64,000 nt of DNA from Roseibium album (GCF_001404515.1 NZ_CXWE01000001.1:124001-188000), one strand, 5' to 3'. Positions 17,961 through 27,145 are shown, counted from the first letter of the stretch. Notes: generated by a model from the letters alone, not told the origin. Made by a program: numbers and translations.

Positions 17961-18293
17961 TCACGACCGCTTGCGCTTCAAAAGATCGGCAAACAGATCT
18001 TCATCGACGGCACAGGTGCAGCCGTTTGCCCAAAGTCGGAGAAGGTCCTTCAGGCGCCTGATCCTGACCTCTTCTGCAAGAGGCGCCTTGTGGTGCGGCA
18101 AACCGCCGATCAGACGCAGGCTCTGGATGCGCATCATCACGCAGTCTTCGGCCGCCTGCTGCCAGACAGCCGTGTCGGCGATTGCGGCATTCGCCGCCAG
18201 ATGGTCCTCAATCAGAACTGCCGCGCGTCCGGCAAAAGGCTCTTGAGACAAAAAATCCTCCATCAGTTGCCCGAGGAGGACTGGCGCATGCAA
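17961..18293 (-). CDS. Hypothetical helical protein
   Basis: A 110-residue frame from a TTG at 18293, or 100 residues from an ATG at 18263 (MEDFLSQEPFAGRAAVLIEDHLAANAAIAD). It looks soluble and helical, with a basic middle (EEVRIRRLKDLLRLW) and a KRKRS end. It converges on the thioesterase gene with a 12 nt gap, and no other frame explains this stretch. The start has no good ribosome site. I do not recognise the family. Confidence 0.5.
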   Translation of the reverse strand: MHAPVLLGQLMEDFLSQEPFAGRAAVLIEDHLAANAAIADTAVWQQAAEDCVMMRIQSLRLIGGLPHHKAPLAEEVRIRRLKDLLRLWANGCTCAVDEDLFADLLKRKRS

Positions 18294-18477
18294 TTGAACC
18301 GCTTCATTGCCGGAATACCTCTATGAGGTTCCATCCGGCCGCATCCCTGTTGCGGAAACCACCTTGCCCGGTTCGGCAGGTTGGCGAGGGCGCCAGCCCT
18401 TCTCTTGATGATGGGATGCTTATGACATGACATTTATGGCTTGGCAAGCCGGACAGGAAAAGTTGATGTTCCGGCAC

Positions 18478-19197
18478 CTACTGGACACGATCGTAATCGA
18501 TCTTGCCATCCACAAGATGGATGCGGCGCTGCATGCGGGACGCAAGATCCATGTCGTGGGTCACGGCAACCACGGTTGTCTTTTGTGTCTCGACGATCGA
18601 CTGGAGACTGCCAAAGACCTGTTCCGTTGCCGCTGAATCAAGGCTGCCCGTCGGTTCGTCCGCCAGGATCAGGTCCGGCGAATTGGCAAGTGCCCTGGCC
18701 ACCGCAACCCGTTGGCGTTGTCCCCCGGAAAGTTGCGCAGGCCGGCGGTGAAGAAAGTCCTGCAGGCCAAGATCCACCAATAGCCCGGTGGCGTGTTCGA
18801 GCTGGTCCCGGGCGGAAAGCCTGCCGAGTTTCTGCATCGGGATCATGATGTTTTCCAGGGCCGTGAATTCGGGGAGGAGAAAGTGAAACTGAAAAACAAA
18901 GCCGATTTTTGCAAGACGCATCGATGCCATCTCGCCGGAAGACAAATCCGATGTGCTGCTTTCTTCAATCAACACCCCGCCTGATGTCGGTTTGTCGAGC
19001 AGGCCAAGCAGGTAAAGCAGCGAGGATTTGCCGGAACCGGAAGGTCCGGTGATCGCAACGAACTCCGAATTTCCGATGCTGATATCGACATCCTGAACCA
19101 GGGTGACAGGAACAACGGCGGGGAGAATCCGGGTCAGTTTCCTGGTCTGGAGAAGAAGGCTGACATTGCTGGTCGGACCAGCCTCGGCCGGGGTCAT
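18478..19197 (-). CDS. ABC transporter ATP-binding protein, LolD/MacB type
   Basis: The 239-residue protein is a complete ABC ATPase: Walker A GPSGSGKSS, Q loop FVFQFHFLLPEFTALENI, signature LSGGQRQRVAVARAL, Walker B LILADEPTGSLD and switch His in VVAVTHDMD. The LolD/MacB/FtsE class is indicated by the ENIMIPM and ADEPTGSLD patterns. The ATG at 19197 overlaps the stop of the permease gene by 4 nt, so the longer upstream frame is not real. With the permease and adaptor upstream it forms a MacAB-like exporter; no TolC-like gene is nearby. Confidence 0.95.
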   Translation of the reverse strand: MTPAEAGPTSNVSLLLQTRKLTRILPAVVPVTLVQDVDISIGNSEFVAITGPSGSGKSSLLYLLGLLDKPTSGGVLIEESSTSDLSSGEMASMRLAKIGFVFQFHFLLPEFTALENIMIPMQKLGRLSARDQLEHATGLLVDLGLQDFLHRRPAQLSGGQRQRVAVARALANSPDLILADEPTGSLDSAATEQVFGSLQSIVETQKTTVVAVTHDMDLASRMQRRIHLVDGKIDYDRVQ

Positions 19198-20429
19198 GTC
19201 GCACCCCTGATGATGTCCACGGGATTGAGTTTCGCGGCCTTCCTGGCCGGAATGAGGCCTGCGATGGCAGAGGAAAACAGGGCGAGGAAGCAGGAAAGCA
19301 CGTAGTGGATATACGAAAAATGTATCGGTAAACGGGTCATCTCGATATCCGTGGTGACCTCGAACTTGACGGTCGCCAGATAGCTTGAAAGCCCGAAGCC
19401 GAGCAGGCACCCTGCAAGCGCTCCCAGAATGCCGATCACCAGGCCTTCGAGAACGAAGATCTGCTGAATGTCGGACTCCGGAAAGCCGAGAGACTTCAGT
19501 ATTGCAATGTCCCGTGCCTTCTCGTGCACGATCGTGGACACGATATTGAATATTCCGAAGCCGGCGACCACCAGGATTGCGCCGACAACGGTATACATGA
19601 TCGCATTGCGCACGACGAAGGCCTCCATCAGGCCTTCATTGGCTTCCTCCCAGGAGACGGCCTTGTATCCGAGCTGACGCTCCGCGCGCGCGGCGACATC
19701 ATTCGCTTGTCTGATATCGGCCAGTCTGATCGAGATGCTGTTGATGATGTCCGGTTTTTCCAGAAGTATCTGCACGGCCTTGAGCGGAGCATAGGCAAGG
19801 CCCTCGTCGCTGGTCGTGATGCCCGTGTGGAACAGGCCGACGATCTTGAACCGTTTGGCGATGCCGTTCGCCGAGGTCAGCGTGACCGTGTCGCCGAGTT
19901 CCGCGCCCAGACGACTGGCAGCCTTGCCGCCAATCACCAGGCCATTCGCTGTCGTATCGAGGGCTTCAAAGCTGCCGGCGCGCATGTCCTCCCGGACTTT
20001 GGAAACCAGTAATTCGCGTCTCGGAACCACTCCGACAAGCGTCATGCCAATGTCCTGCCCGCTGTAGCGCAGTACGGCCTGGCCGCTCAGCCGCTGGGCG
20101 AAATCGCCAAGCACCCAGTCGCGCAGCGAGGCGATGGCTTCCGTCGGGTTGCGGATGCCGCGCAAATCTTCCAGCGGCCGCAAGCCGTGAAAGGCCACAG
20201 CGTCGTACTTTGCCGTTGCCGGTTGCTCTGCCGGGTTTCGCTGCTCGTCCAGGATTTCAACATGTGGAATTGCCTCGATCAGCGTCGTCATGAAGTCCCG
20301 CTGCGAGCCTTCCATGAGGCTGGCCATGGCAACTGAAAAGCCGACGCCAAGGGCAACGCCCAACGTTGAGACAACGGTTTGCCGCATGCGGTTCCGGACA
20401 TGTGTCGCAGCTATCCGCAACAGCAGCAT
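19194..20429 (-). CDS. MacB/FtsX-type ABC permease
   Basis: The 411-residue protein has an N-terminal membrane helix after a basic segment, a large periplasmic domain (about 45-280), and three C-terminal helices (MYTVVGAILVVAGFGIFNIVSTIV; VLEGLVIGILGALAGCLLGFG; YIHYVLSCFLALFSSAIAGLIPARKAAKLNPVDIIRG). This FtsX layout with an AxxxPxxxIRG-like end is typical of MacB/LolC-class permeases. The separate ATPase distinguishes it from fused E. coli MacB. It overlaps the adaptor gene by one base (TAATG) and the ATPase by four. Confidence 0.93.
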   Translation of the reverse strand: MLLLRIAATHVRNRMRQTVVSTLGVALGVGFSVAMASLMEGSQRDFMTTLIEAIPHVEILDEQRNPAEQPATAKYDAVAFHGLRPLEDLRGIRNPTEAIASLRDWVLGDFAQRLSGQAVLRYSGQDIGMTLVGVVPRRELLVSKVREDMRAGSFEALDTTANGLVIGGKAASRLGAELGDTVTLTSANGIAKRFKIVGLFHTGITTSDEGLAYAPLKAVQILLEKPDIINSISIRLADIRQANDVAARAERQLGYKAVSWEEANEGLMEAFVVRNAIMYTVVGAILVVAGFGIFNIVSTIVHEKARDIAILKSLGFPESDIQQIFVLEGLVIGILGALAGCLLGFGLSSYLATVKFEVTTDIEMTRLPIHFSYIHYVLSCFLALFSSAIAGLIPARKAAKLNPVDIIRGAT

Positions 20430-21442
20430 TACCTGGCTCCTCCATCCCTCGGTGCAACCCTGTCGCCCTCCGAAAGGTCAGCCTGAAACGGAAAGACGAC
20501 CTGGTTCTGCTCCCCAATGCCGTCGAGAACCTCGATCGCTCTGGTGCCGCGAATGCCGGTCTTGACCTTGATAAGCGAAATCCGGTCCTGGTCGTCCAGG
20601 ACCTGAAGCATGGTGCCGTCGAAAGCGGCAATCGGCAGCAACAGGACATCGTCCCTTTCGTTTGTGACGATGTTGATTTCCGTGGTCATGCCGATACGCA
20701 AGGGGGTATCGTCCGGAAGTTCGAGGTAAACGCGGTAGTTTTTGAGAATCGGATCACCTTTCGGAGTAATTCTCGAGACTGTTGCGGCGAGATCTTCATC
20801 TGGAAACGCGTCCGAACGAATGAGCGCCTTGTGGCCTTTCTCGACTTTCGGGATATCTTCCTCGTTCACCTCCGCAACAAGCTGCAATGGCAGGGGCTGC
20901 CCGATCCAGAACAGGATTTCGCCAGGTTCCGCAACCTCGCCGACAGAACCGTCCTGCCGTAACACAGCGCCATCCATCGGCGCGGTGATCAGGTAGTCCC
21001 GCAACCGCTCCTTCTGCGCGGCGATCGTCGCATTGATGCGAATGACCTCGTTCTGAGCCTTTTCATAAACCTGCTGGCTGACGACACGCCGCTCCATGAG
21101 CTGCAACGCCCGCTCCCGGTCCGACAGGGCCAGTTCGCGGCGTGCCTCTAGCTCGGCGAGCGTCGCCCGCGCGTCCCCGCTGTCCAATTCGGCAAGTTGG
21201 TCGCCTTGCCGGACTTCCGCCCCTTCACAGCCGCAAAGGGATATGATCCTTTCACGAATGATGCTTGTAACCTTTGCCCACCTGACGGGTTCCACGACAG
21301 CTGTTGCATAGACCACCTCGGCGGCACGGCCCCTGAAAGGTTGCGTGACTGCAACCTCTGGCGGACGGCTGGACCACCAATAGGCGCTGGCGAGGGTCGC
21401 AACGAGCAGAAGAAGCAGGACTGGATATCGAAATGAACGCAT
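20429..21442 (-). CDS. Periplasmic adaptor (membrane fusion protein), HlyD/MacA type
   Basis: The 337-residue protein has an N-terminal membrane anchor (YPVLLLLLVATLASAYWW), a lipoyl-like half motif around EVRQGDQLAELDSGDARA, a coiled-coil hairpin of about 60 residues (LAELEARRELALSDRERALQLMERR...INATIAAQKERLRDY), the second lipoyl half (ITAPMDGAVLRQDGSVGEV) and beta-barrel segments. It bridges an inner-membrane ABC pump and an outer-membrane channel. It is the first gene of the three-gene operon. The substrate is unknown; a drug, lipid or peptide would fit the family. Confidence 0.92.
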   Translation of the reverse strand: MRSFRYPVLLLLLVATLASAYWWSSRPPEVAVTQPFRGRAAEVVYATAVVEPVRWAKVTSIIRERIISLCGCEGAEVRQGDQLAELDSGDARATLAELEARRELALSDRERALQLMERRVVSQQVYEKAQNEVIRINATIAAQKERLRDYLITAPMDGAVLRQDGSVGEVAEPGEILFWIGQPLPLQLVAEVNEEDIPKVEKGHKALIRSDAFPDEDLAATVSRITPKGDPILKNYRVYLELPDDTPLRIGMTTEINIVTNERDDVLLLPIAAFDGTMLQVLDDQDRISLIKVKTGIRGTRAIEVLDGIGEQNQVVFPFQADLSEGDRVAPRDGGAR

Positions 21443-21541
21443 GAAGCACCTGAATGTGACTGCACGAGTCTAGAAGTTCATGTCATGACGTCCATGTCAT
21501 GAATCAATTCTTCCGCGACAACGGCACGGTCACAAACTCGG

Positions 21542-21754
21542 TCAGTAATGCGGCGGTTTGTCGATACTGTGGGCTGGCAGAACCTGTTCCGCGAGCTCTT
21601 CCATCTGATCGGTCATCTTGGCGAGGAGCTGCGTCAGCCGGTCGATTTGGTTGCCATGCGCGACCGCGACGCTGTTGAGATCTTCAATCGTGCGATTGGC
21701 ATGTGCCAGGTCGATCTCAAGCTGCTCGATCCGCGCTTCGTGATCCTGTGTCAT
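21542..21754 (-). CDS. slyX: SlyX family protein
   Basis: The 70-residue, almost wholly coiled-coil protein (EARIEQLEIDLAHANRTIEDLNSVAVAHGNQIDRLTQLLAKM) ends in the family's typical short tail with KPPHY. The ATG at 21754 with GAGGA upstream is preferred to 21823, which adds a non-helical extension. The molecular role of SlyX is not established. Confidence 0.9.
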   Translation of the reverse strand: MTQDHEARIEQLEIDLAHANRTIEDLNSVAVAHGNQIDRLTQLLAKMTDQMEELAEQVLPAHSIDKPPHY

Positions 21755-21920
21755 CGGGCATTCCTCGTTGTCGTTGGCCGCGCTGATATAGGCGTAATCC
21801 CGCGAAAGAACAAATCTATTCATCGCATCCGGACGATGGGTTTAAATTGCGATCGCGAGTGTTATATGACCTTCGGGATCCCGGCTGGAGCTGCCGGGGC
21901 ATAAAACCAGAGAGATCTTC

Positions 21921-22625
21921 ATGAACACCTTGTCCGATTTCCTGATCACCAAGAAGTGGCCAGCCGAACATCCCGACCGTCTCCAGCTCTATTCCCTGCC
22001 GACACCGAACGGTATCAAGGTCTCGGCGATGCTCGAGGAAACAGGCCTGGCATATGAACCGCACAAGGTGGATTTCGGAACCAACGACCAGACCTCTCCG
22101 GAGTTTCTTTCGCTCAACCCGAACAACAAGATCCCGGCGATTATCGACCCGAACGGCCCCGGGGGAAAACCTCTTGCTCTTTGGGAGTCCGGCGCGATCC
22201 TCATCTATCTTGCCGAAAAGACGGGGAAGTTCCTTCCCGCCGAACCGGGCGAAAAATATAAGGCGATCCAGTGGGTGATGTGGCAGATGGGCGGCCTGGG
22301 TCCAATGACCGGCCAGCTTGGCTTTTTTCACAAGTTTGCCGGAAAGAATTTTGAGGATCGCCGTCCGTTCGAGCGTTATCGCGATGAAGTCAAACGCCTT
22401 CTTAAAGTGCTCGACGCCCAACTCGATGGCCGCGAGTTCATAATGGGGAACGACTATACGATCGCCGACATCACTTCCTGGCCCTGGGCGCGCAACATCA
22501 ACGGTTTTTACGAAGCCGCTGAAGTTGTCGGCTATCATGATTTCAAGAATGTCGTGCGCTGGGTGGATACTTGCCTCGCCCGCCCGGCCAGCCAAAAGGC
22601 GATCAATATTCCTGCACGGGACTAG
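21921..22625 (+). CDS. Glutathione S-transferase, YghU/YfcG-like
   Basis: The 234-residue protein has a thioredoxin-like N-terminal domain (LQLYSLPTPNGIKVSAMLEETGLAYEPHKVDF..., NPNNKIPAIIDPNG, WESGAILIYLAEKTG) and an all-helical C-terminal domain (YTIADITSWPWARN). TPNGIKVS is the Nu-class active-site region, where an Asn/Thr rather than Tyr or Cys activates glutathione; these enzymes often show disulfide-bond reductase activity. It is cytosolic and monocistronic, and followed by a terminator. Confidence 0.93.
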   Translation: MNTLSDFLITKKWPAEHPDRLQLYSLPTPNGIKVSAMLEETGLAYEPHKVDFGTNDQTSPEFLSLNPNNKIPAIIDPNGPGGKPLALWESGAILIYLAEKTGKFLPAEPGEKYKAIQWVMWQMGGLGPMTGQLGFFHKFAGKNFEDRRPFERYRDEVKRLLKVLDAQLDGREFIMGNDYTIADITSWPWARNINGFYEAAEVVGYHDFKNVVRWVDTCLARPASQKAINIPARD

Positions 22626-22647
22626 GCAGCATGGACTGGCCTGTCGG

Positions 22648-22671
22648 AAAGGCGGAACCAAACCGCCTTTT
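22648..22671 (+). terminator. Rho-independent terminator after the GST gene
   Basis: Hairpin AAAGGCGG-aaccaaa-CCGCCTTTT, 23 nt after the stop codon, with a short T tract. Confidence 0.85.
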
Positions 22672-22703
22672 CCAGCCAGGTGACCGTACGGTTTTACACG
22701 GCC

Positions 22704-23060
22704 TTAAATTCTCGGCTTAGGCGCCGGTGCACGATCGGAATCGCCGGAATTGGGCTCTCCCTTGGGCTCGATCAGAAGAACCTTAACTTCCTTTTCGGCT
22801 CTTGGGCGATGAACAACCCCTTTCGGAACGATAAAAAGGTCTCCCGCTTTCACGGTCCGCGGCGGTTGCCCTTCGATATCCATGATCATCTCGCCTTCAA
22901 GGACGTAGAAGAAGTCGTCCGTCGTGTCATGCTTGTGAAACGGATATTCACCCTTGAACTTCACCACCATGACGTCGTTGTCGTTATAGTCGGACACCAC
23001 ATGGGGATCCCAGTGGCTGGAAAACAGGGCCAGTTTCTCTGAAAGATCGATGGATTTCAT
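22704..23060 (-). CDS. Cupin_2 domain protein
   Basis: The 118-residue single-domain cupin has two motifs: motif 1 FHKHDTTDDFFYVLEGEMIMDI (H, H, E metal ligands) and motif 2 GDLFIVPKGVVHRPRAEKE (distal His). The metal site appears complete, so it could be an enzyme or a small-molecule binder. The tail after residue 100 is Pro/Asp-rich and probably disordered. The start at 23060 has AAAGGA upstream. It is convergent with the GST gene; the substrate is unknown. Confidence 0.9.
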   Translation of the reverse strand: MKSIDLSEKLALFSSHWDPHVVSDYNDNDVMVVKFKGEYPFHKHDTTDDFFYVLEGEMIMDIEGQPPRTVKAGDLFIVPKGVVHRPRAEKEVKVLLIEPKGEPNSGDSDRAPAPKPRI

Positions 23061-23434
23061 GTACGAGGTCCTTTCATCGGGTCTGCCTGTTACTTTGCAG
23101 AACCGGATTGCCGAGTCATCTGGAAACTGGCTGCCGCGATGTTATCGCACACCGTGCTGGTGCCGCCGGAGCATCGCGTAAGGTGTCGGGTTGAGCGGTG
23201 CGGCGATACCCGGTTCGTCGCGCCAAAAAAGTGAATGTTCAGTGCGGTCTCGTGCAGCAGAGGTTTGCAAGTTTCGGCGGCACCATCCAGTTGATCTTCC
23301 TTGACCCCGCAAACCACAATTGCGGCCTGGCGGATTTCTGCCGGGCCATCGGTTGAATTTCCGGTGGGGGACGACAAAATTCTCGCTCATGGATTGAAAA
23401 GATTGGACCGTTGATCCGGAGAGCTGCCAGTTGG
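23061..23434 (-). other. Intergenic region between the HTTM gene and the cupin gene
   Basis: 374 bases with the cupin promoter side at its left and the 3' end of the HTTM gene at its right. A minus-strand frame of 95 codons (23090-23377) is open here but has an odd composition and no recognisable motif. I see no reliable gene or RNA. Confidence 0.45.
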
Positions 23435-25231
23435 TCAGCCCAAGCAATCGTGCGTCCAGACAGTGCGTGTTTCGATCTCTTTCGCAGCGCCGGGCCGGGG
23501 CGTTCTCTCGATCTGAAAGAAAATGACGAAATTGGTCAGGGACACAGAACCGTTTTGCCTGGCGGACCAGTTGCGGCACAGGTACCGCGCATAATTGAGC
23601 GCAAGCACCTGTGTTACATCTTCATAGGACTGGTCTTCCACGTTGGACAGGAACTTGCGCCAACGGTAGTTCTCATAGGTCTTCGAAACGGCAGCCGGTT
23701 TTTCAAAGTCCGCGAGACCCTCCCGGCCTTTGTAGACGTCAACCATGGTGCCATCGGACAGCTCCCCCTCGATCACAGGCCAGGGGCTGGTCATTTCCGG
23801 ATACGGGGCAAACATGGTCCAGTGCTGATAGAGCCCGAGGGCCTGGCGTGCACCGACGAATGCACTTGGCAATGTGAGGCCGCTCGCAGGCAGCGTGGAG
23901 ACATTCTGCACCGTGATGAAGACAAGCGAGGCACCGGCGGCAATCTGCGTAAGCCAACCAAACCGGGGTGGGGCACTGCGCCATGGAAGGCATCTAGCTG
24001 TAACGCGGGAGAGGCGGGTCCGGTTGCGACCGACCCAGTCGTAAGAATGGTCGCCGATGGCCGTGAAGGCGGAATGACCCATGAACCAACCCAGAGGGAA
24101 AAAAACGGGCGAGACGGTAACCAGCTTTGCGAGTGCCTCGAACTTGAAGAGGCGTTGTTCTCCGACTGTCAGAACCCAGGAAGTGCGGGCCTCCAGTTCA
24201 GCACCGATTTCCGGGTCCTCCTGGGCGGGTTTGACCGGTACGGACGGCAGAAACAGGATCATTCTCAGGATATTGCAGGTCTTTTCGCAGAAGTCGCAGC
24301 CACGATCGAACCAGATTGAAACCGGTTGGCGTGTGCGTTTGGGCAATGCGGCGGCAAGCTTGTCCCACATCCAGCCGGGCATGAAGGTGATATTCATGAT
24401 GATGGAGATGAACGGGAAAAACCCGATCTCCAGAAAAACGGCGAACGCCAGATGCATGGTCACGAAGGCCAGCATGAAGAGCGTTCGAAGCGTCCTGTGA
24501 AAGATCGGTGAGAAAATGAGGATCGGGCCGATCAACTCCAGCAGATAGACATAGTAGGTGAGCCCCGTCAAAAGACCCTGGAATTGGCGAAACCAGAGGG
24601 CGAACGGCGTGACCAGGTAGTCCAGTTGCAGGGCGTAGTAGACCGCTGTTCCCTCACTGATCCATATGGGATGTGTCTTCAGGAGAGCACTGAAGAAATA
24701 CATGGACATTCCCTGCAACAGCAGGGCAGTTGTCGCGACCGAAAAATAGGCGTTTTCGGCAAGTTCCTTGTGTCGCGACACCGCTGCATCGAGCGAGTAG
24801 CGCGCGCCGAGAGGCAGGAACATGGCCCAGAACAGCAAGAGAAGCGCCAGATTGTCCTCGCCGGACAATATGAACGTGTTCCTGTTCTGGAGCGAAAGGA
24901 GCAGAACCCAGGAAAGCGCTGTCATCAGGCGAGTTCGCCATCCCAGCAGCAGGCAAAGCGCGACGAGGCCGGCAAGGACAAAAAGCATTGCCTGGAACCA
25001 GGCCGATCCATTGGCCAGATGGAATGACCAGCTAGGGGCGTAAAGATGGTCCAATTGCACGGCGCGGGGCATGACGCCGAAATCGGTATAATGCGCCGCC
25101 AGATCCCGTGCGCGCATCGAGAGATCGATGAGTATCCAGAGCGAAAGCAGGACACGGAACAGCGCAAGTGTGCGAAGATCAATGCCGAAGATCGTTCGAA
25201 AAGATGCCAGTCTGATCGTCAAGAGCCTCAC
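23435..25231 (-). CDS. HTTM membrane domain fused to a DCC (DUF393) thiol oxidoreductase-like domain
   Basis: The 598-residue protein carries an N-terminal HTTM domain (vitamin-K-dependent-carboxylase-like, about residues 10-290) with multiple membrane helices. A soluble DCC domain begins at about residue 303 (PVSIWFDRGCDFCEK; C312-x2-C315) and extends to about 390 (LTVGEQRLFKFEALAKLV...PLGWFMG). Another hydrophobic segment (WLTQIAAGASLVFITVQNV) and a C-terminal beta-rich domain of about 120 residues with conserved-looking WTMFAPYPEM follow. The DCC domain suggests thiol-disulfide chemistry; the HTTM role is unknown. The start is GTG at 25231 without a good ribosome site, so the N-terminus is approximate. 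Confidence 0.82.
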   Translation of the reverse strand: MRLLTIRLASFRTIFGIDLRTLALFRVLLSLWILIDLSMRARDLAAHYTDFGVMPRAVQLDHLYAPSWSFHLANGSAWFQAMLFVLAGLVALCLLLGWRTRLMTALSWVLLLSLQNRNTFILSGEDNLALLLLFWAMFLPLGARYSLDAAVSRHKELAENAYFSVATTALLLQGMSMYFFSALLKTHPIWISEGTAVYYALQLDYLVTPFALWFRQFQGLLTGLTYYVYLLELIGPILIFSPIFHRTLRTLFMLAFVTMHLAFAVFLEIGFFPFISIIMNITFMPGWMWDKLAAALPKRTRQPVSIWFDRGCDFCEKTCNILRMILFLPSVPVKPAQEDPEIGAELEARTSWVLTVGEQRLFKFEALAKLVTVSPVFFPLGWFMGHSAFTAIGDHSYDWVGRNRTRLSRVTARCLPWRSAPPRFGWLTQIAAGASLVFITVQNVSTLPASGLTLPSAFVGARQALGLYQHWTMFAPYPEMTSPWPVIEGELSDGTMVDVYKGREGLADFEKPAAVSKTYENYRWRKFLSNVEDQSYEDVTQVLALNYARYLCRNWSARQNGSVSLTNFVIFFQIERTPRPGAAKEIETRTVWTHDCLG

Positions 25232-25560
25232 CGCTGCCGGGCTGTTCCGGCAGTGCCGGGACCTTGAATCCTCCCCGTAGCGTAACGGACTATCTTAAAG
25301 AAATGGCTTAAGCTGCAAGAACGTAGTGGCACGGCTTTCCCAAATGGATCCATGTCGAAAAAGTTCAGGGCCTCTGGATTGGCGCGTCATGAAAATCAAG
25401 CGCATGTGCCTGCAAACTTGCGGACTTTGTGCAGCTGGATTTAGGCACGGTTCCCGAAGAAAGCCGAATTCGAGAAGCTGTTCCGCGACTGCTGACGGCC
25501 TGGAATGATTCATCAAGAAGTTGAAAACAATCAAAACGGCAGGTTTCCTGGACAGGTGAA
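25232..25560 (-). other. Intergenic region upstream of the HTTM-DCC gene
   Basis: 329 bases between two minus-strand genes. It should contain the HTTM-DCC promoter, but no clear hexamers, terminator or operator were seen. Short frames in it have no protein character. Confidence 0.45.
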
Positions 25561-26433
25561 TCAAAGCCGAGCCAGCATGCCCCTGAAAGCAGGTTGATGA
25601 AGCAGATCAGCAGCCTCGACGGGGGACACCCAGCGCCGGTCCCGGTGATTTTCCTCCCACTGATCGTCAGGCAGGACACGGGTGACTTCCATGGCATAGA
25701 CCGCAACGCTGCAGGCCGCGCCCCACTTGTCGTAAGTGTAATGGCCGAGCGGATCGTGACCTGCCATGCCTTCAACCCCGGCTTCTTCACGAGCTTCAAT
25801 CAGCGCCGACTGAGCCGGGCCGAGCCCGGGCTCGACGATACCCTTCGGGACGACCCAATGGCGACCGCTGCTGGATCCGACAATCAGGATCTCGGTGCCC
25901 GCTTCGCCGTTGCGATAGGGAAGGGCTGCCGATTGCGTGTAATAGTAGGCGGGCCGCGGACGCAGTTCGGGTCCGTCGGGCGAAGGCCAAGGGAAGAGAT
26001 CCGGCAGGTTTCTAGGGTCGACGTACTCTTTCAAGTCGGCATTGCCAGCGTTAAGAGACATGATGAGGAGCGCACCGGCGTGGGTTCTGAGCACGGAACC
26101 GAGGCGATCCGCCAACGCCTGAATTGTTGCCGATGGTGCTGTCAACAGCACCCTGTTCACATCAGGCAAATCCGGAACACGCCCCGCTGAAAGTTTCCGG
26201 GAACCACGAATGTCGCGAGCCGTCCACCCTGCTGCCTTGAGTGTTTTCTCTGCCGTTACCCGGGACCGTTTGTCCAAGGCAGTCAAGGTGATATCCGGGC
26301 GCAATCCGCGTTGACCGATCAAGGCGCCGACTTTCTGGGCGCGGCGCTTGCCCTTCGTGCGAAGCGGGCGATCGGCTGCCGGTCCTGCCCAGGACTTGTC
26401 GCCGGCACCGGCGCAAAGCAGCAGTAATTCCAT
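25561..26433 (-). CDS. SixA-like (degenerate) domain fused to a Nudix hydrolase
   Basis: The 290-residue protein has two domains. Residues 1-145 follow the histidine phosphatase SixA pattern (DRPLRTKGKRRAQKVGALIGQRGLRPDITLTALDKRSRVTAEKTL), but the catalytic RHG/RHA is CAG (LLLLCAGAGD) and the later His is absent (LLIMSLNAGN), so it is probably inactive. Residues 160-290 form a Nudix domain (GRHWVVPKGIVEPGLGPAQSALIEAREEAGV) with the EAREEAG core of the Nudix box but without its first Glu. This resembles the diphosphoinositol-polyphosphate-type subgroup. The start at 26433 has GGGAGG upstream. The substrate is unknown. Confidence 0.8.
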   Translation of the reverse strand: MELLLLCAGAGDKSWAGPAADRPLRTKGKRRAQKVGALIGQRGLRPDITLTALDKRSRVTAEKTLKAAGWTARDIRGSRKLSAGRVPDLPDVNRVLLTAPSATIQALADRLGSVLRTHAGALLIMSLNAGNADLKEYVDPRNLPDLFPWPSPDGPELRPRPAYYYTQSAALPYRNGEAGTEILIVGSSSGRHWVVPKGIVEPGLGPAQSALIEAREEAGVEGMAGHDPLGHYTYDKWGAACSVAVYAMEVTRVLPDDQWEENHRDRRWVSPVEAADLLHQPAFRGMLARL

Positions 26434-26623
26434 TCCGGCCTCCCAGCAGGAAATGCGTTTGTACAAGGCCTGCAGACGGATCATACCGCTGGGCTGCCGA
26501 CGTGTCATGAGCGCTGAAACCGTTCGGGGAGGAAAAATTTGCTGCCGATGTCCATCGGCCGTCCGGTCGTTCGTCATGTCTATGAAAGCACCGTTGCTTT
26601 CGAAAAACCGGATGGAGAAATAC

Positions 26624-27145
26624 ATGACGATATGGACGGTTCTTCTTGGCGGCGTTGGGGTGATTGCCCTGGCGGCCGCCGGCACACTCTTCCTGCCTGG
26701 AGAAGTGCACGTGAAACGGCAGGCAACCATGAAGGTGGCACCGGAAACCGTTTTGGACCTTGCCGCATCCAACGAAGGATATCAGCGGTTCAATCCTTAC
26801 CTGACCTCGGATCCTGACCTGAAGATCATGCCGTTCGGACCGCGATCGGGTGTCGGTTCCGGGTTTCGTTTCGAAGGTCGTGAGGGCAAGGGCAGCCAGA
26901 CGGTCGCCTCGGTGACAGCTGACAGTGTCCGTTATGACATCGACCTAGGAGCGATGGGGCGTCCGGTCCAGCAGATAACGGCGTTGGACACACCTCAGGG
27001 AACACGTGTCGTGTGGACGATGAAGATGGATCTGGGACTTAATCCTGTCGCCCGCGTGTTTGGTCTTTTCCTTGATGGCATGGTGGGCAAGACATTCGAA
27101 CAGGGACTGGATAACCTCGCTGCAACCGAGTCGGCAGCGTCCTGA
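26624..27145 (+). CDS. SRPBCC-fold protein with N-terminal membrane anchor
   Basis: The 173-residue protein begins with a membrane helix (TVLLGGVGVIALAAAGTLFLP), then an SRPBCC/polyketide-cyclase-like domain: VHVKRQATMKVAPETVLDLAASNEGYQRFNPY, a central GPRSGVGSGFRFEGR, and the C-terminal long helix LFLDGMVGKTFEQGLDNLAA. The fold binds hydrophobic ligands; none can be named. The ATG at 26624 is preceded by GGATGGAG; an in-frame ATG at 26612 is an alternative. It is the first gene of an operon with a YCII protein and an ECF sigma factor. Confidence 0.8.
   Translation: MTIWTVLLGGVGVIALAAAGTLFLPGEVHVKRQATMKVAPETVLDLAASNEGYQRFNPYLTSDPDLKIMPFGPRSGVGSGFRFEGREGKGSQTVASVTADSVRYDIDLGAMGRPVQQITALDTPQGTRVVWTMKMDLGLNPVARVFGLFLDGMVGKTFEQGLDNLAATESAAS

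Noticed and set aside
23090..23377. 95-codon minus-strand frame between the cupin and HTTM genes
   Set aside because: No recognisable motif, odd composition and no ribosome site; probably chance.
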